DNA from: CAWKKW01 sp963850345
GTDB lineage: Bacteria; Acidobacteriota; Terriglobia; Terriglobales; Acidobacteriaceae
Length of the DNA: 64,000 nucleotides
NCBI GenBank assembly: GCA_963850345.1
Contig: CAWKKW010000003.1
Span: 248,001 to 312,000, forward strand
Direction of reading: 5' to 3'
The notes beneath the pieces were generated by a model, which had not been told where the DNA came from, ran no database searches, and saw nothing but the letters and a program-made list of their open reading frames with translations. This document shows positions 1 through 9,570 of the stretch, one piece after another. Each line of letters begins with the position of its first letter. Position 1 is the first letter of the stretch. The position numbers and the translations under genes were made by a program.

Positions 1-1041
1 AGCGTGATCCAGGACATTCTGAATCAAATGGGTGCGACTGACCCGGTCATCGTCAACACGGGAACAGAGCGCGAGAATTTATCGTTCAGCGTGCACAATA
101 CGGTGAACGATCAAGCCAAACAGTTGCGCTTACAACAGCTGATCGCAGAAGAAACGGGCACTGGGATTGTCTACACGGCGAGTATTCGCACTGCAGAGAC
201 GGTCGTCAAATTTCTGCGGGGCCGTGATGTCGAGGCAGGCCTGTACCACGGGCGGCTCGGAGCCAGGGAGCGGGAGGCGGTTCAAGCCAGCTTCATGGCG
301 GGCAAGTTTAAAGTGCTGATTGCGACCAAGGCATTCGGCCTCGGCATCGATAAGCCCGACATCCGATTCGTCTATCACTATGAATTTCCTGATTCGCTAG
401 AGAGCTACTATCAGGAGGCCGGCCGCGCGGGACGCGATGGTGAACCGGCGCGTGCGGTGTTGCTTTTTCGCCTGGAGGATCGGCGTATTCAGACCTTTTT
501 TCAGATTGGACGCTATCCCGCCGTGGGCGAGTATCAGAGGGTGTTGGAGGGGATAGAGGGCGAAGCGAATCTGGCTGCGATCGTGGAACGTTCTGGAGTT
601 GCCCGACGCAGGGTGTCGACCATTCTGCACCTGCTGCGCGATGCGGGCGTTGTTCGTCGGACTCGCGCGGGGTTCGCCGTGAATCGGAAGGTACAAAGCG
701 AGGCTGAAGTAGAGCGCCTGGTGGCCAGCTACGAAGAGAGGCGTGCGGCGGACAAACGACGAGTCGACGACATGATGCGGTATGCCGAGTCGGCGCGATG
801 CCGTAAACAGATCTTGCGCGCTCACTTTGGTGAGCCGGAGGGAGAACCCTGCGGCAGTTGCGACAACTGTATCCAGCCGAAAGCTGGAAGCCCAGCGGCC
901 TCGGACAAGGCAGAGAAGTACGTAGAGATTCAAACTCCTCTAGGGATAATCCGAACCACGGCACCCGAGACGTTGCCGGAAGCGGCTGTCTTCGGCACAG
1001 AGCCGGCAAGCCATTCATCGTCGCCGAAGAGTGATGGCTAG
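1..1041 (+). CDS. recQ: RecQ-family ATP-dependent DNA helicase, C-terminal part
   Basis: The frame is open from the first base, so the N-terminal ATPase half lies outside the window. What remains is the second helicase domain, with the motif VI region QEAGRAGRDG at about residues 137-146 counted from base 4. A RecQ zinc-binding region follows, with cysteines at about 266, 283, 286 and 289 (pattern C...CxxCxxC), then a short non-conserved tail. RecQ helicases unwind DNA 3' to 5' in recombination and repair in the cytoplasm. No HRDC domain is visible after the zinc region, so this looks like a short RecQ. The next intact gene points the other way, towards it. Confidence 0.9.
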   Translation, partial: SVIQDILNQMGATDPVIVNTGTERENLSFSVHNTVNDQAKQLRLQQLIAEETGTGIVYTASIRTAETVVKFLRGRDVEAGLYHGRLGAREREAVQASFMAGKFKVLIATKAFGLGIDKPDIRFVYHYEFPDSLESYYQEAGRAGRDGEPARAVLLFRLEDRRIQTFFQIGRYPAVGEYQRVLEGIEGEANLAAIVERSGVARRRVSTILHLLRDAGVVRRTRAGFAVNRKVQSEAEVERLVASYEERRAADKRRVDDMMRYAESARCRKQILRAHFGEPEGEPCGSCDNCIQPKAGSPAASDKAEKYVEIQTPLGIIRTTAPETLPEAAVFGTEPASHSSSPKSDG

Positions 1042-1068
1042 CCCTTGCGAGCAGGCTCGCGACCGTTC

Positions 1069-1298
1069 CTAATGGTAGCGGAACAACAGGAAGGCCGCAG
1101 CCCAAGAGATTGTAACTGTGGTTGTCCACTCAAGGATGTCGATCGGGCGGCCGCTGGCTTTGTCTGGCATCAGCGAAGGGCGATTGGTAAGCAGCATGAG
1201 CGGTCGCGTGGAAAAGCCCTGCACAATTCCGGCGACCTTGGTGCGCGCAAGGGATGGATGCCGGTGAAGTTCAGGCCCATGAGCGCGAAGACGACGAC
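1069..1298 (-). pseudogene. Degraded 3' end of an Nramp-family metal-ion transporter
   Basis: On the minus strand two adjoining frames read MGLNFTGIHPLRA and then VAGIVQGFSTRPLMLL, TNRPSLMPDKASGRPID and a hydrophobic end closing at 1069. I recognise this as the C-terminal part of Nramp-type divalent metal transporters, whose usual form is close to a TNNR-x-IMG-x-x-x-NGRAIN block followed by a final membrane helix. The frame shifts around 1236-1244 and there is no start or upstream part, so it is a relic. Family assignment is from memory of the motif and has not been searched. Confidence 0.55.
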
Positions 1299-1434
1299 CG
1301 ATTATAGAAATGGTTGCGCGCCGTGAGCGTCTTCTGATGAATGAGCGTTGAGGAGAGACGTAATCGGCTGAGATGGCACTGCCTTCTATCTAAGCCGCTT
1401 GGCTGGATGCATCGTGCCTTTCAGACATTTTCGC

Positions 1435-1518
1435 TTAGTGTTCAAGATTCTTCGGATACCAGGTGATCTGGACGGCAGTGCTTACGTCGTGCTGGGACCC
1501 AGCCTCAAGGATTGGTCG
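1435..1518 (-). pseudogene. Degraded 3' end of a Wzi-like capsule assembly gene
   Basis: Read on the minus strand, the last 16 codons give VSTAVQITWYPKNLEH and a stop. The intact Wzi-family protein encoded at 41810-43543 ends in VSTAVQITWYPKKLEH. The eleven residues before this also align (RPILEAGSQHD against APFLSSGPRSN). Upstream the similarity fades and changes frame (an LRTRV...DRW stretch near 1545-1610 may be more of it). The 1042-1719 interval therefore holds only this relic and the Nramp relic. I see no functional gene, RNA or terminator in it. Confidence 0.7.
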
Positions 1519-1719
1519 CCTGGTTCGGACCATAGGGAACGCCATCGATCGCCGAAAGAGTTTGCGCGAGTGCTGGCGAATACCCGTGTGCGGAGAGAGA
1601 GTACTGCAAACTCGCCCCGGCGTCCAAAGAGAATCTGCCCCAGGTTGCGCGCCCCGCTAGACCGGTGACATTGTTAAAGCGCTGGGGCGCGAATACCTGG
1701 AGTGCAGTGGGTTATTGGC

Positions 1720-2970
1720 TCAGCGGTAGCTGCGCTGGTACATCCGGGTCAGGCGATCGTGCCAACTCAGGCGGTCTTCGTCGAAGAACGCCCACGCACA
1801 TCCCAGTCCAACCGCACAGAGCGACAAGGCCAAGGCTGGAATGCGGCGGCGCATCGCTTTACGGGTGGGATTTTCATCATTGAATGTGCAGAACGCGATC
1901 TTGGCGTAGCGCATGCCGGGTGTCGCTTCTGAGTAGGTGAAGAACAGCAGCTGGTAGAGCAGCGTGAAGGCGGCAAACACCAGGGCCCCCCCAACCAACG
2001 CAGGTCTACCCGTAGGCGGATGGGTGGTGCAGGCCACAAAGACTGCGACGAATACGAGAAAGCCAGCCATCACAAGTGCCATATCCACAATGGCAGCCAT
2101 CACGCGATCTTCGATGGGCGCAGTCTGGAATGGCAGATCAAAATGGGGACGGGCGTGACCGCTGTGGTTCACGTGGGGGTCGGTTGGACGTGCCGGCTGT
2201 GCATCAAGCCGGATGGACGACCACTCGGTGCTGACAGCTTCAACGGCTGCTTCGCTGGAGATGGATTCGGTTTCCACTTCAAAGATGCGCAATTGCGAAC
2301 GCTCGGGATCGGCTGAGGCATCTTCGCGCAGGGGACCCTCGGCGAATCGGGGCCTGGCCTTACGTGCAGCGATCAGCTCGCGAGGAAACTCGATCAGGTT
2401 GGCAGCCAGAGGCTGCGGAGGCGTGACCATGGCGGATTCAAACGGGTCCATGATCGGGCGCAAAGGATTCTGATGGCGCGGTGCGGCCCAAGCCTCTGCC
2501 GGCGCATGGCCATAGGGAATGCCGGGACGTGCGGTGGCTCTTGGCTGTTCGCAGGCAATTTGTTCTTCTGCGACGGATTGAGCGGCTTGATTGGAGGACG
2601 CCGTTTCGCTCGAGTTCTGCTCCGACAACTCGATCCCGACGAGAATGGCCTCTGCCGCAGCTTGGGCGAGCTGTGCGGCTTTTACCGCAGCTTCCGCGGC
2701 TTCGGCGGCGGCCCTGGCTTCGGCGGCGATCATTTCGCTGTAGGTGGGAGCCTTGGCGTAGCGTGCAGCCACTCGAGCCGCTACCGTCGTGGGAGCGACT
2801 TCCTGCTCTGGACTTTCGTACTCATCTCCGAGCGGCAGGCGGGGATGGTTGTCGGTCTTGCGCGTATGGCGGGTGCGGTGCGCTGCGAGCCGCTCATTCA
2901 CCTCTTGCTTCCAGGATGGCACGGCCTCGGCAGAAGAATCCACTTGCAGGTGTTGCGATGATGAACTCAC
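1720..2970 (-). CDS. RDD-family membrane protein with long Ala-rich N-terminal region
   Basis: Of 416 residues, the C-terminal 140 or so form an RDD domain: it opens with IEDRVMAAIVD, contains three hydrophobic segments, and has the RDD-type block ATPGMRYAKI between helices two and three and a WHDRLTRMY-type end. The first 270 residues are soluble. They include an alanine/glutamate-rich stretch (about residues 75-115) likely to be helical or coiled coil, followed by a charged, proline-containing linker. RDD proteins are poorly characterised; some act in ion transport or as membrane anchors. The gene is alone and divergent from lptD. Confidence 0.8.
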   Translation of the reverse strand: MSSSSQHLQVDSSAEAVPSWKQEVNERLAAHRTRHTRKTDNHPRLPLGDEYESPEQEVAPTTVAARVAARYAKAPTYSEMIAAEARAAAEAAEAAVKAAQLAQAAAEAILVGIELSEQNSSETASSNQAAQSVAEEQIACEQPRATARPGIPYGHAPAEAWAAPRHQNPLRPIMDPFESAMVTPPQPLAANLIEFPRELIAARKARPRFAEGPLREDASADPERSQLRIFEVETESISSEAAVEAVSTEWSSIRLDAQPARPTDPHVNHSGHARPHFDLPFQTAPIEDRVMAAIVDMALVMAGFLVFVAVFVACTTHPPTGRPALVGGALVFAAFTLLYQLLFFTYSEATPGMRYAKIAFCTFNDENPTRKAMRRRIPALALSLCAVGLGCAWAFFDEDRLSWHDRLTRMYQRSYR

Positions 2971-3211
2971 GACAATCCTCGTTTCTCCGACTTAACAGCA
3001 GAGCCTCGACAAATCGCAACCAGCAACGATTGCACGGCGTCTCTACTTTGTCTCACTTGCTGATCGCTGGAAGGGGGACGGAGGTAGCGGGCACACGCAT
3101 CTTTCGGCCATGGGCAACTCTCCAGGGTGGGCGAGAGAACGGGTTGTCAAGCCAGAGCCGCGGCGCTCTCACCGGTCAGGGCTTTGTTATGCTGAGAGTG
3201 CCCTGCACATA

Positions 3212-5674
3212 ATGAAAACCCGCTTTATTTTGTGTATCACGGTGCTGTTCGTGTGTCATCCGCAGCTTTGGTCGCAGGCGTTGACGATGCAGCTTCCCCA
3301 GAGCTCAGGGGATGACGCGAACGCGTTGCCTGTCGCCAAGCCGCAGGGCTCTTCCGCCCTGCCCGACGATCCGAGTCTCGCGACCGATCTGCCCATTGCG
3401 CAAGTGGTGTCCGGACCCGCGAACGGCGAGCCGATTCAGCTCTCGGCCCGAACGCAATCCAAGCAGGGCGACGTATATACGCTGAGCGGCGAAGTGCAGA
3501 TCCGCTATCAGGATTACATCGTGCGCGCCGATCGCGCGACCTACAACAATGCGACCAGCACGGTGGAAGCGGCCGGACACCTCCAGCTCGACGGCGGCCC
3601 CGACGACGAACATGTGACCGCCGACCGTGGATCCATCGACCTGGATAACCAGACCGGTCACTTCTATGGGGTCGTGGGTACCATCGGCTTGCGCGAAGTC
3701 CCTCACTCGCGTGTTCTATATGCCACCCCGAATCCGTTTCTCTTTACCGGGCGCGAGGTCTTCAAAGATGGCCCGCAGAAATATCGGGTGATCGGCGGCT
3801 CTATGACCTCATGCCGATTGCCCAAACCGGATTGGCGGCTGCTCTCGTCGCAGATCATGGTGGACGACGGCAAGGCAACGGCGCACAACACCTTCTTCAC
3901 TTTGCTGCGAATGCCTGTCTTTTATCTTCCCTACGTCACCCATCCAGTGAACTCGGAAGGCCGCCAGAGTGGAGTGTTGATTCCGACGTTCGCCACTTCG
4001 TCCACCAAGGGCACAATCCTCGGCGAAGAGTTTTACTGGGCGATCAACCGCAGCACCGACCTCACACTCGGAACGGAGTACTACTCCAAGCGCGGATTCG
4101 CACCTCGAGGGCACTTCCGCTCTGTGGGTCAAGGGCAGAACTTTCTCGATGCGCGCTTTCATAGTCTGCTGGACCGGGCTCCGGAGGCTACTAATCAAGG
4201 CGGACTCGACCTCATCGTCGACGGACGTTACGACTTCAGCCCGCATACCCGCGCGGTGGTCGACCTGGAATACCTCAGCTCATACCTGTACCGGCAAGCC
4301 TTCGAGGAGAACTTCGCGATCGCTATCAGCTCCGAAGTGAAGTCGCAGGCGTTTCTGACTCGCTCCTACCGGGGCATTTCGGAGAACATCCGCTTCGACC
4401 GTTACCAGAGTTTTGAGAGCCAGCTCCCTCCGGTCGAAGTTCGTATTCTTCATACGCCGACACTGAGCGTCGAAGCCACCGACCACATGCTTCCGCGGTC
4501 AAGGCTGATGTGGGGATTTGAAGCGGCGGCGGGTGGCCTGTCCCGTTCGGAACCGGGGCTGCAGACCTCTCCGCTTGTGGCGCGAACGGATTTGTATCCC
4601 CGACTGGTGCTGCCGCTTTCTGTCGGAGGGTGGAACTTCCGGCCGGAAGTTGCCATTCGCGATACCTTCTATTCAAAGTCGGAAAATCTTCAGGCCGGCG
4701 TTCCAACCCAGCGGGATTCGAGCCTCAACCGGAAGTCGTTCGAGGGCGGGTTTGAGCTGCATCCTCCGGTGCTGGAGCGGGACTTCAGAGCTCCGTGGCT
4801 GACCCGGCTGATGGGCGGCGAGCTGCGACACACGGTTGAAGCAGACGCGAATTATCGATTCCTGAGGGGCATTCATAACTTTCGCTCGGTGCTGCGGTTC
4901 GACGACACGGACATCGTGAGCGACACCAACGAGGTGGAATATTCGCTCACGCAGAGACTCTTCGTTCGTCACCTGGAGCGGCGCCCCTGCAAAGATGGCG
5001 AGATGCCGACGGCGGAGGGTACCTGCGGAGGAGGCACAAGCAACTGGCTGTCGTGGCAGGTCGCACAAAAGTATTTCTTTGATCCGCGATTTGGGCATGC
5101 CGTGGTTCCGGGCACGCGCAATGTTCTGGCGACTACGCTTGACCTTACCGGCGTGGCCTTCCTGATCAATCCTCGCTACACATCTCCAGTAATCTCGCGC
5201 CTGAGGCTGCGAAGCACCTCGGCAACCGACCTGGAGTGGGACCTGGACTACGACACCAAGCTGGGCCGGGTCACGGCCAGCAATATCTTCGCCAGTTACC
5301 ACCGCGACGATTACTCCTTCGCGGTGAGCCATGCGCGGCTCAATGCTCCGGAAGGAACGGTGTCGCCGACGTCTGCCTCGAACCTCGCGGCGGCGACTTC
5401 TAATTACAATCAGCTGCGATTCCTGGTGGCGTATGGGAATACCGGCCGATCGGGGTTCAGCGCCGGCGCCAATGCGGGTTACGACCTCGGGTTCAATGCG
5501 CTTCAGTTTGGGGGCATTCAGACTTCCTACAACTGGAACTGCTGCGGGGTCAGTATCGAGTACCGCCGGTTTGCACTCGGCTCCGCGCGTAATGAGAATC
5601 AATATCTCTACAACTTCACGCTGGCCGGCATTGGGACGGCGGGGAACCTGCGACGCGCTGCAAGGATCTTTTAG
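3212..5674 (+). CDS. lptD: LPS assembly outer-membrane protein LptD (OstA)
   Basis: LptD is the outer-membrane barrel that, with LptE, inserts lipopolysaccharide into the outer leaflet. The product (820 residues from this start) has a signal peptide (MKTRFILCITVLFV...LWSQA), an OstA/LptA-like beta-jellyroll domain at about residues 75-200 (GDVYTLSGEVQIRYQDY and a following repeat), and a long barrel region with alternating aromatic strands. The frame is open further upstream to 3110, but ATG 3212 is chosen because the signal peptide starts there. The E. coli disulfide cysteine pattern is not obvious: only scattered Cys residues occur. It stands apart from other lpt genes. Confidence 0.88.
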   Translation: MKTRFILCITVLFVCHPQLWSQALTMQLPQSSGDDANALPVAKPQGSSALPDDPSLATDLPIAQVVSGPANGEPIQLSARTQSKQGDVYTLSGEVQIRYQDYIVRADRATYNNATSTVEAAGHLQLDGGPDDEHVTADRGSIDLDNQTGHFYGVVGTIGLREVPHSRVLYATPNPFLFTGREVFKDGPQKYRVIGGSMTSCRLPKPDWRLLSSQIMVDDGKATAHNTFFTLLRMPVFYLPYVTHPVNSEGRQSGVLIPTFATSSTKGTILGEEFYWAINRSTDLTLGTEYYSKRGFAPRGHFRSVGQGQNFLDARFHSLLDRAPEATNQGGLDLIVDGRYDFSPHTRAVVDLEYLSSYLYRQAFEENFAIAISSEVKSQAFLTRSYRGISENIRFDRYQSFESQLPPVEVRILHTPTLSVEATDHMLPRSRLMWGFEAAAGGLSRSEPGLQTSPLVARTDLYPRLVLPLSVGGWNFRPEVAIRDTFYSKSENLQAGVPTQRDSSLNRKSFEGGFELHPPVLERDFRAPWLTRLMGGELRHTVEADANYRFLRGIHNFRSVLRFDDTDIVSDTNEVEYSLTQRLFVRHLERRPCKDGEMPTAEGTCGGGTSNWLSWQVAQKYFFDPRFGHAVVPGTRNVLATTLDLTGVAFLINPRYTSPVISRLRLRSTSATDLEWDLDYDTKLGRVTASNIFASYHRDDYSFAVSHARLNAPEGTVSPTSASNLAAATSNYNQLRFLVAYGNTGRSGFSAGANAGYDLGFNALQFGGIQTSYNWNCCGVSIEYRRFALGSARNENQYLYNFTLAGIGTAGNLRRAARIF

Positions 5675-5750
5675 CCAGTCGAAGTGGCTCGAATTAGCCA
5701 TCCTGCGGGCCCGGGCGGGGGTGCGATAATCAAGGAGTCGGCCCCGAAAG

Positions 5751-6698
5751 GTGGTTCGTTTGTACCGTACGAGAACACTTGTTTGCTGTCTGCTGGTCGC
5801 ACTGGCCGCGGGCTGCAGGGCTCAAACCAGCCCGGACAATGCACAGATCAACCGCCGGATCGAGGTCCTGGTGCGTTCGCAATTCCAGGTGCCGCCCGAC
5901 ATCACGGTGACGATTGGAACGCGGACCAAGAGCGACACGCCGGGGTATGACACCGTGCCGATCACGTTCTCCAGTCCGAATAAGCCGGGGGCGAAGGAGA
6001 GCACCGTAAGTTTCCTGTTATCGCAGGACGGAAACACGCTGGCGAGGTTTGAGAAGTACGACCTGACGAAAAACCCCGCCGATTCGGTATCGACAGCCAA
6101 TCGGCCGGTGCGGGGCAATGAGACTGCCAAAGTAACGATCGTCAACTTCGACGACCTGGAGTGCCCGTATTGCGGGCGCATGCATCAGGAGCTATTTCCC
6201 ACGACGCTTGAGCATTACAAAGGGCTGGTCAAGATCGTCTATAAGGACGATCCACTGGTCGAACTGCATCCGTGGGCGCTGCACGCCGCGGTCGATGCAA
6301 ATTGCCTGGCGGACCAGAGCCCTGCTTCTTACTGGACGTATGTGGATTACCTGCATGCCCATGGGGACGAGGTGAGCGGTCCGGATCGGGACCCCGTGAA
6401 GGCGGGTAAGACGCTGGATCGGTTGGCCGTTGAACAGGGCGGCCGCGACAAGCTGAACGCGTCGAAGCTGCAAGCCTGTGTGGACAAGCAGGACGAGAGC
6501 GGCGTGAAAGCGTCGATGAAAGAGGCGGCTGGGCTGAATATCGATGGAACTCCAACACTGTTTATCAATGGAGAGCGCATCACCGGAGCCATGCCGACGC
6601 AGCAACTGTGGTACGTGATCGATCGCGCCTTGGTGGCAGCTGGAATTCAGCCGCCTGCTGGTGCGCCGGCGAACACCAAGCCCGCAGGAAACGAATAG
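5751..6698 (+). CDS. DsbA-like thioredoxin-fold lipoprotein
   Basis: A 315-residue secreted oxidoreductase. The N-terminus has a lipobox (LVALAAGC, Cys 22), so it should be a membrane-anchored periplasmic lipoprotein. After about 100 residues of N-terminal domain comes a Thioredoxin_4/DsbA-type fold with the redox motif CPYC at residues 138-141 and the cis-proline region GTPTLFING towards the end. It probably oxidises or isomerises disulfides in exported proteins. GTG 5751 is the first start, but TTG 5760 is placed better after a purine-rich site at 5747-5754. It lies 76 bp after lptD on the same strand, and disulfide formation in LptD is one plausible but unproven role. Confidence 0.82.
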   Translation: MVRLYRTRTLVCCLLVALAAGCRAQTSPDNAQINRRIEVLVRSQFQVPPDITVTIGTRTKSDTPGYDTVPITFSSPNKPGAKESTVSFLLSQDGNTLARFEKYDLTKNPADSVSTANRPVRGNETAKVTIVNFDDLECPYCGRMHQELFPTTLEHYKGLVKIVYKDDPLVELHPWALHAAVDANCLADQSPASYWTYVDYLHAHGDEVSGPDRDPVKAGKTLDRLAVEQGGRDKLNASKLQACVDKQDESGVKASMKEAAGLNIDGTPTLFINGERITGAMPTQQLWYVIDRALVAAGIQPPAGAPANTKPAGNE

Positions 6699-6856
6699 GC
6701 AGACTGCTCGATATTGGCTGAGGCACAAATCGCGCGAGGGCAGAAGTCGTGGCCACGCTCAAGAGAAGCACACTTTCCGGCGATCATCGCCAGGTAAAGA
6801 TTCATCTGCTGCCCGGTATTTCTTTTCAGAGGCTGACGCGACAAGTATTCTGAAAT

Positions 6857-6882
6857 GACAGGCTTGATCCGCCAAGCCTGTC
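6857..6882. other. Perfect 10-bp stem hairpin between the DsbA-like and PpiC-like genes
   Basis: Arms GACAGGCTTG (6857-6866) and CAAGCCTGTC (6873-6882) pair perfectly around a 6-nt loop. No T-run follows on either strand, so it is not a classical intrinsic terminator. It could be an attenuator, an RNA-processing site or a protein-binding palindrome. Confidence 0.5.
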
Positions 6883-6939
6883 GAGAGCCGGCTCGCCTGC
6901 AAAGCATTGCAGTTGTCCACCTCTCAAGGAGAGATTCTG

Positions 6940-8046
6940 TTGCAATCGGAACCGCACGTGGCACGCTTGTCTGACTCAAAGGCCCTGCAAACCCTCAACT
7001 CCTCTTCCCGGCTGATGGCTGTGGTCGGGCTCGCATTGCTGTGCGGTGTGATCTCCACCGGATGCAAGCGCGCGCATGGCCCCGATGTGGTGGCGACGGT
7101 GAACGGCAAAGAGATTCAGCGGGCGGAAATGGAGAAGTACTACCGCAGCCAGTTGGGTGAGTCGCACCAGCAACCTTCGAAGGAAGAGTCGGACATTCTG
7201 CGTCTGAGCATTCTGCGGCAGCTCATCGATGACGAGATTCTTCAACAGCGTGCGGCCAAGCTGAACCTGGTAGCCTCCGATGCGGATGTGGATGCCAAGA
7301 TCAGCGAACAGAAAGCTCCCTTTACGCAGGAGGAGTTTAACCGGCGGCTGCAGCAGATGAACCTCACGATGGAGGACCTGCGACGCAATGTCCGCCGTTC
7401 TCTCACGACCGAGAAGCTGTTGAACCGTGAGATCAATTCCAAGATCAATGTGACGGACTCGGATATTACGAACTACTTCAATGCGCACAAGGCCGATTTC
7501 AACATTGTGGAGCCGCAGTATCACCTGGCGCAGATTGTGGTCACGCCGACACCGGCGCCGCAGGTAGGCAATCTGCAGAACAGCAAAGCCACCAACGAAG
7601 CGGACGCCAAGAAGAAGATTGAGATGCTGCATGCGCGGCTGGTGAGTGGCGACGACTTTGGGATGCTGGCGGCGAACTTCTCTGAGAATCCCTCTACCTC
7701 GGCGAACGGCGGCGACATGGGCATGATTCCGGAGTCGCAGATGCGCTCGATTCCTCCGGCGCTCTATTCAGCCATCACGAGACTCAATCCCGGACAGACG
7801 ACCGACGTGCTTCCCTCAATGGATCCTGCCACCAAGCGAGTCACGAATTACGCGATCTACAAGCTCATCTCGAAAGATGCGGCGGGCCAGCGCGAACTCA
7901 ATGATCCGCGCGTGCAGCAGACGATTCGCCAAAGCCTGCGCGATGGCCGCGCCCAGCTGCTAAAGAACGCATACTACGACATGCTGCGCGATCAATCGCA
8001 TATCGAAAACTACTTCGCCGAAGAGATCTTCAAGAACGCGCAGTAG
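6940..8046 (+). CDS. SurA/PpiC-like peptidyl-prolyl isomerase lipoprotein
   Basis: A periplasmic folding factor of 368 residues. TTG 6940 is chosen as start because AAGGAG lies 8 nt upstream (6926-6931); upstream in-frame TTG 6907 lacks such a site. The N-terminus has a hydrophobic segment ending in a lipobox-like ISTGC. A SurA_N-type helical region follows (VVATVNGKEIQRAEMEKYYR..., then QLIDDEILQQRAAKLN). The parvulin domain comes next (YHLAQIVVTP through AANFSENPSTSANGGDMGMI), with a C-terminal helical tail. Parvulins catalyse proline isomerisation and chaperone outer-membrane proteins, which suits its place near lptD. It is followed 12 bp later by an oxidoreductase gene. Confidence 0.85.
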   Translation: MQSEPHVARLSDSKALQTLNSSSRLMAVVGLALLCGVISTGCKRAHGPDVVATVNGKEIQRAEMEKYYRSQLGESHQQPSKEESDILRLSILRQLIDDEILQQRAAKLNLVASDADVDAKISEQKAPFTQEEFNRRLQQMNLTMEDLRRNVRRSLTTEKLLNREINSKINVTDSDITNYFNAHKADFNIVEPQYHLAQIVVTPTPAPQVGNLQNSKATNEADAKKKIEMLHARLVSGDDFGMLAANFSENPSTSANGGDMGMIPESQMRSIPPALYSAITRLNPGQTTDVLPSMDPATKRVTNYAIYKLISKDAAGQRELNDPRVQQTIRQSLRDGRAQLLKNAYYDMLRDQSHIENYFAEEIFKNAQ

Positions 8047-8058
8047 CGAGGCTTGAGC

Positions 8059-9063
8059 ATGAAACGGTACGGAATTCTCGGTTTTGGTCATCACGCGGCG
8101 AAGCGAATGGTTCCGGGCTTTTCCGGCGCCAGCAACTCGCAGCTTGCGGGCCTATGGCGTCGTGATCAGCGTAAGGCGGAGGGGAACGCACGTGAGCTTG
8201 GCGTCGCCGTGTTCCCTACCGCAGAGGCTTTGTGTGCTTCGCCGGAGATTGACGCCGTGTTCATTGCCTCTCCGGACGCTATGCATTTGCAGGATTGCCT
8301 ACTCGCGTTGAAGCACGGCAAGCCGGTGCTGTGCGAGAAGCCCTTAGCGATGAGCGTGGCTGAGGTGGAGCAACTCATCGCCGGGACAAGGCAGGCCGGT
8401 GTGCCACTTGGAGTAGCGCAGAACATGCGGTACGAGGCCAGTGGGCAGCTGATTCGCGAATGGATCGGCGAAGGCCGAATCGGCAAGCCGTTGCTCGCCC
8501 ATTCTCAATTCTGCTACTCGGCGGAAGGCAGTCCGCGGGAATGGATCTACGATCCTACGCTGGCTCTCGGCGGACCGATCGGTGACGTAGGAATTCATTG
8601 CATCGACGCACTGCGGTTTGTCCTGTCCTCGGACGTGGTTTCGGTAGTCACGCTTGCGCATCAGGATGCGAACTCGGGCGCAGTTGAGAGTCACGGCGTG
8701 TTTGCTGCGGAGTTTCAAACAGGAGCACTCGGCAGTGTGAGCGTGACGACACGGGGAGCATACCGATCGTTGCTTGAGATTACGGGCGAGAGTGGGGTGG
8801 TTCGCTGCGAAGACGCTCTTACCGTGGATCACCCGGTGACGGTCGAACTGCTGCAAAATGGGCAGGTCGTGGAGGCGGTGCATGTCTCGAATGCAGACTG
8901 CTATAGCCGGATGCTGGACAGCTTTACCGCTGCGGTCGAGGGCCATGGCGCGTATCTCGCCACTCTCGAGGATGGCCTGCACAACCAGCACATTCTGGAT
9001 GCGGCATATCGAAGCTGGCGGACTGGGACGCGGCAGTTGATTCCTCCTGCTCGATCCCATTGA
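8059..9063 (+). CDS. Gfo/Idh/MocA-family NAD(P)-dependent oxidoreductase
   Basis: 334 residues with an N-terminal Rossmann fold (GILGFGHHAAKRM at residues 5-17) and the family signature DAVFIASPDAMHLQ followed by ALKHGKPVLCEKPLA, where the lysine of EKP is the usual catalytic residue. The C-terminal part is the alpha/beta dimerisation domain, including GGPIGDVGIHCIDALRF. Members oxidise or reduce sugars, inositols or related polyols; the substrate cannot be told from sequence. ATG 8059 is preferred to TTG 8053. It starts 12 bp after the isomerase gene, so it may be cotranscribed, and ends 6 bp from the convergent biotin-carrier gene. Confidence 0.85.
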   Translation: MKRYGILGFGHHAAKRMVPGFSGASNSQLAGLWRRDQRKAEGNARELGVAVFPTAEALCASPEIDAVFIASPDAMHLQDCLLALKHGKPVLCEKPLAMSVAEVEQLIAGTRQAGVPLGVAQNMRYEASGQLIREWIGEGRIGKPLLAHSQFCYSAEGSPREWIYDPTLALGGPIGDVGIHCIDALRFVLSSDVVSVVTLAHQDANSGAVESHGVFAAEFQTGALGSVSVTTRGAYRSLLEITGESGVVRCEDALTVDHPVTVELLQNGQVVEAVHVSNADCYSRMLDSFTAAVEGHGAYLATLEDGLHNQHILDAAYRSWRTGTRQLIPPARSH

Positions 9064-9069
9064 TTGCTG

Positions 9070-9570
9070 CTATTCGATGATGACGAGTACCTGACCTACG
9101 TTCACCGTATCACCAGGCACGACGCGGATCTCAGTCACGGTGCCCGCCTTCGGGGTCTTCAACTCATTCTGCATCTTCATCGCTTCGATCACGATCACGG
9201 GCTGATTGGCCTCGACGGCATCGCCGCGTTCACAAAGGCACCGCACTACACGGCCAGGCATGGGCGCCTTGATAGCCCTGGGCCCGGCTGCATCCCCCGC
9301 ATGGCTGCGCCTTGATTTGAGCGAGCGCGGATCGTAGACCTGGTACGGAATTCGCTGACCCTCGACATGAACCGCGGTCTCTGGTGCGCTGTCGAGAATG
9401 CAGCGATACGCGCGGCCTTCGATGAGCAGCGAGAACACCCCAGGCCGCAGCTGTTCTGCCTGCACCTCAATGGTTTCACCGTCGAGTTTGGCTTTGTAGA
9501 GGCCCGCGGTTCCGTTGGAGCTCAGCTCCAGTTGGCGAAGCCGTCCGTTCAGTTCCACCAGGAGGATCAT
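9070..9570 (-). CDS. Biotin carboxyl carrier protein of an acyl-CoA carboxylase
   Basis: 166 residues. The C-terminal half is a biotinyl domain with the biotinylation motif EAMKM (Lys 132), preceded by the APMPGRV strand typical of this fold. The N-terminal half resembles the linker/BT-like region of acyl-CoA or pyruvate carboxylase alpha subunits rather than E. coli AccB. It overlaps the upstream biotin carboxylase gene by four bases, so the two are translationally coupled and form one carboxylase half. No carboxyltransferase lies beside them. accD at 29943 is a separate acetyl-CoA carboxylase subunit and may or may not partner them. Confidence 0.87.
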   Translation of the reverse strand: MILLVELNGRLRQLELSSNGTAGLYKAKLDGETIEVQAEQLRPGVFSLLIEGRAYRCILDSAPETAVHVEGQRIPYQVYDPRSLKSRRSHAGDAAGPRAIKAPMPGRVVRCLCERGDAVEANQPVIVIEAMKMQNELKTPKAGTVTEIRVVPGDTVNVGQVLVIIE

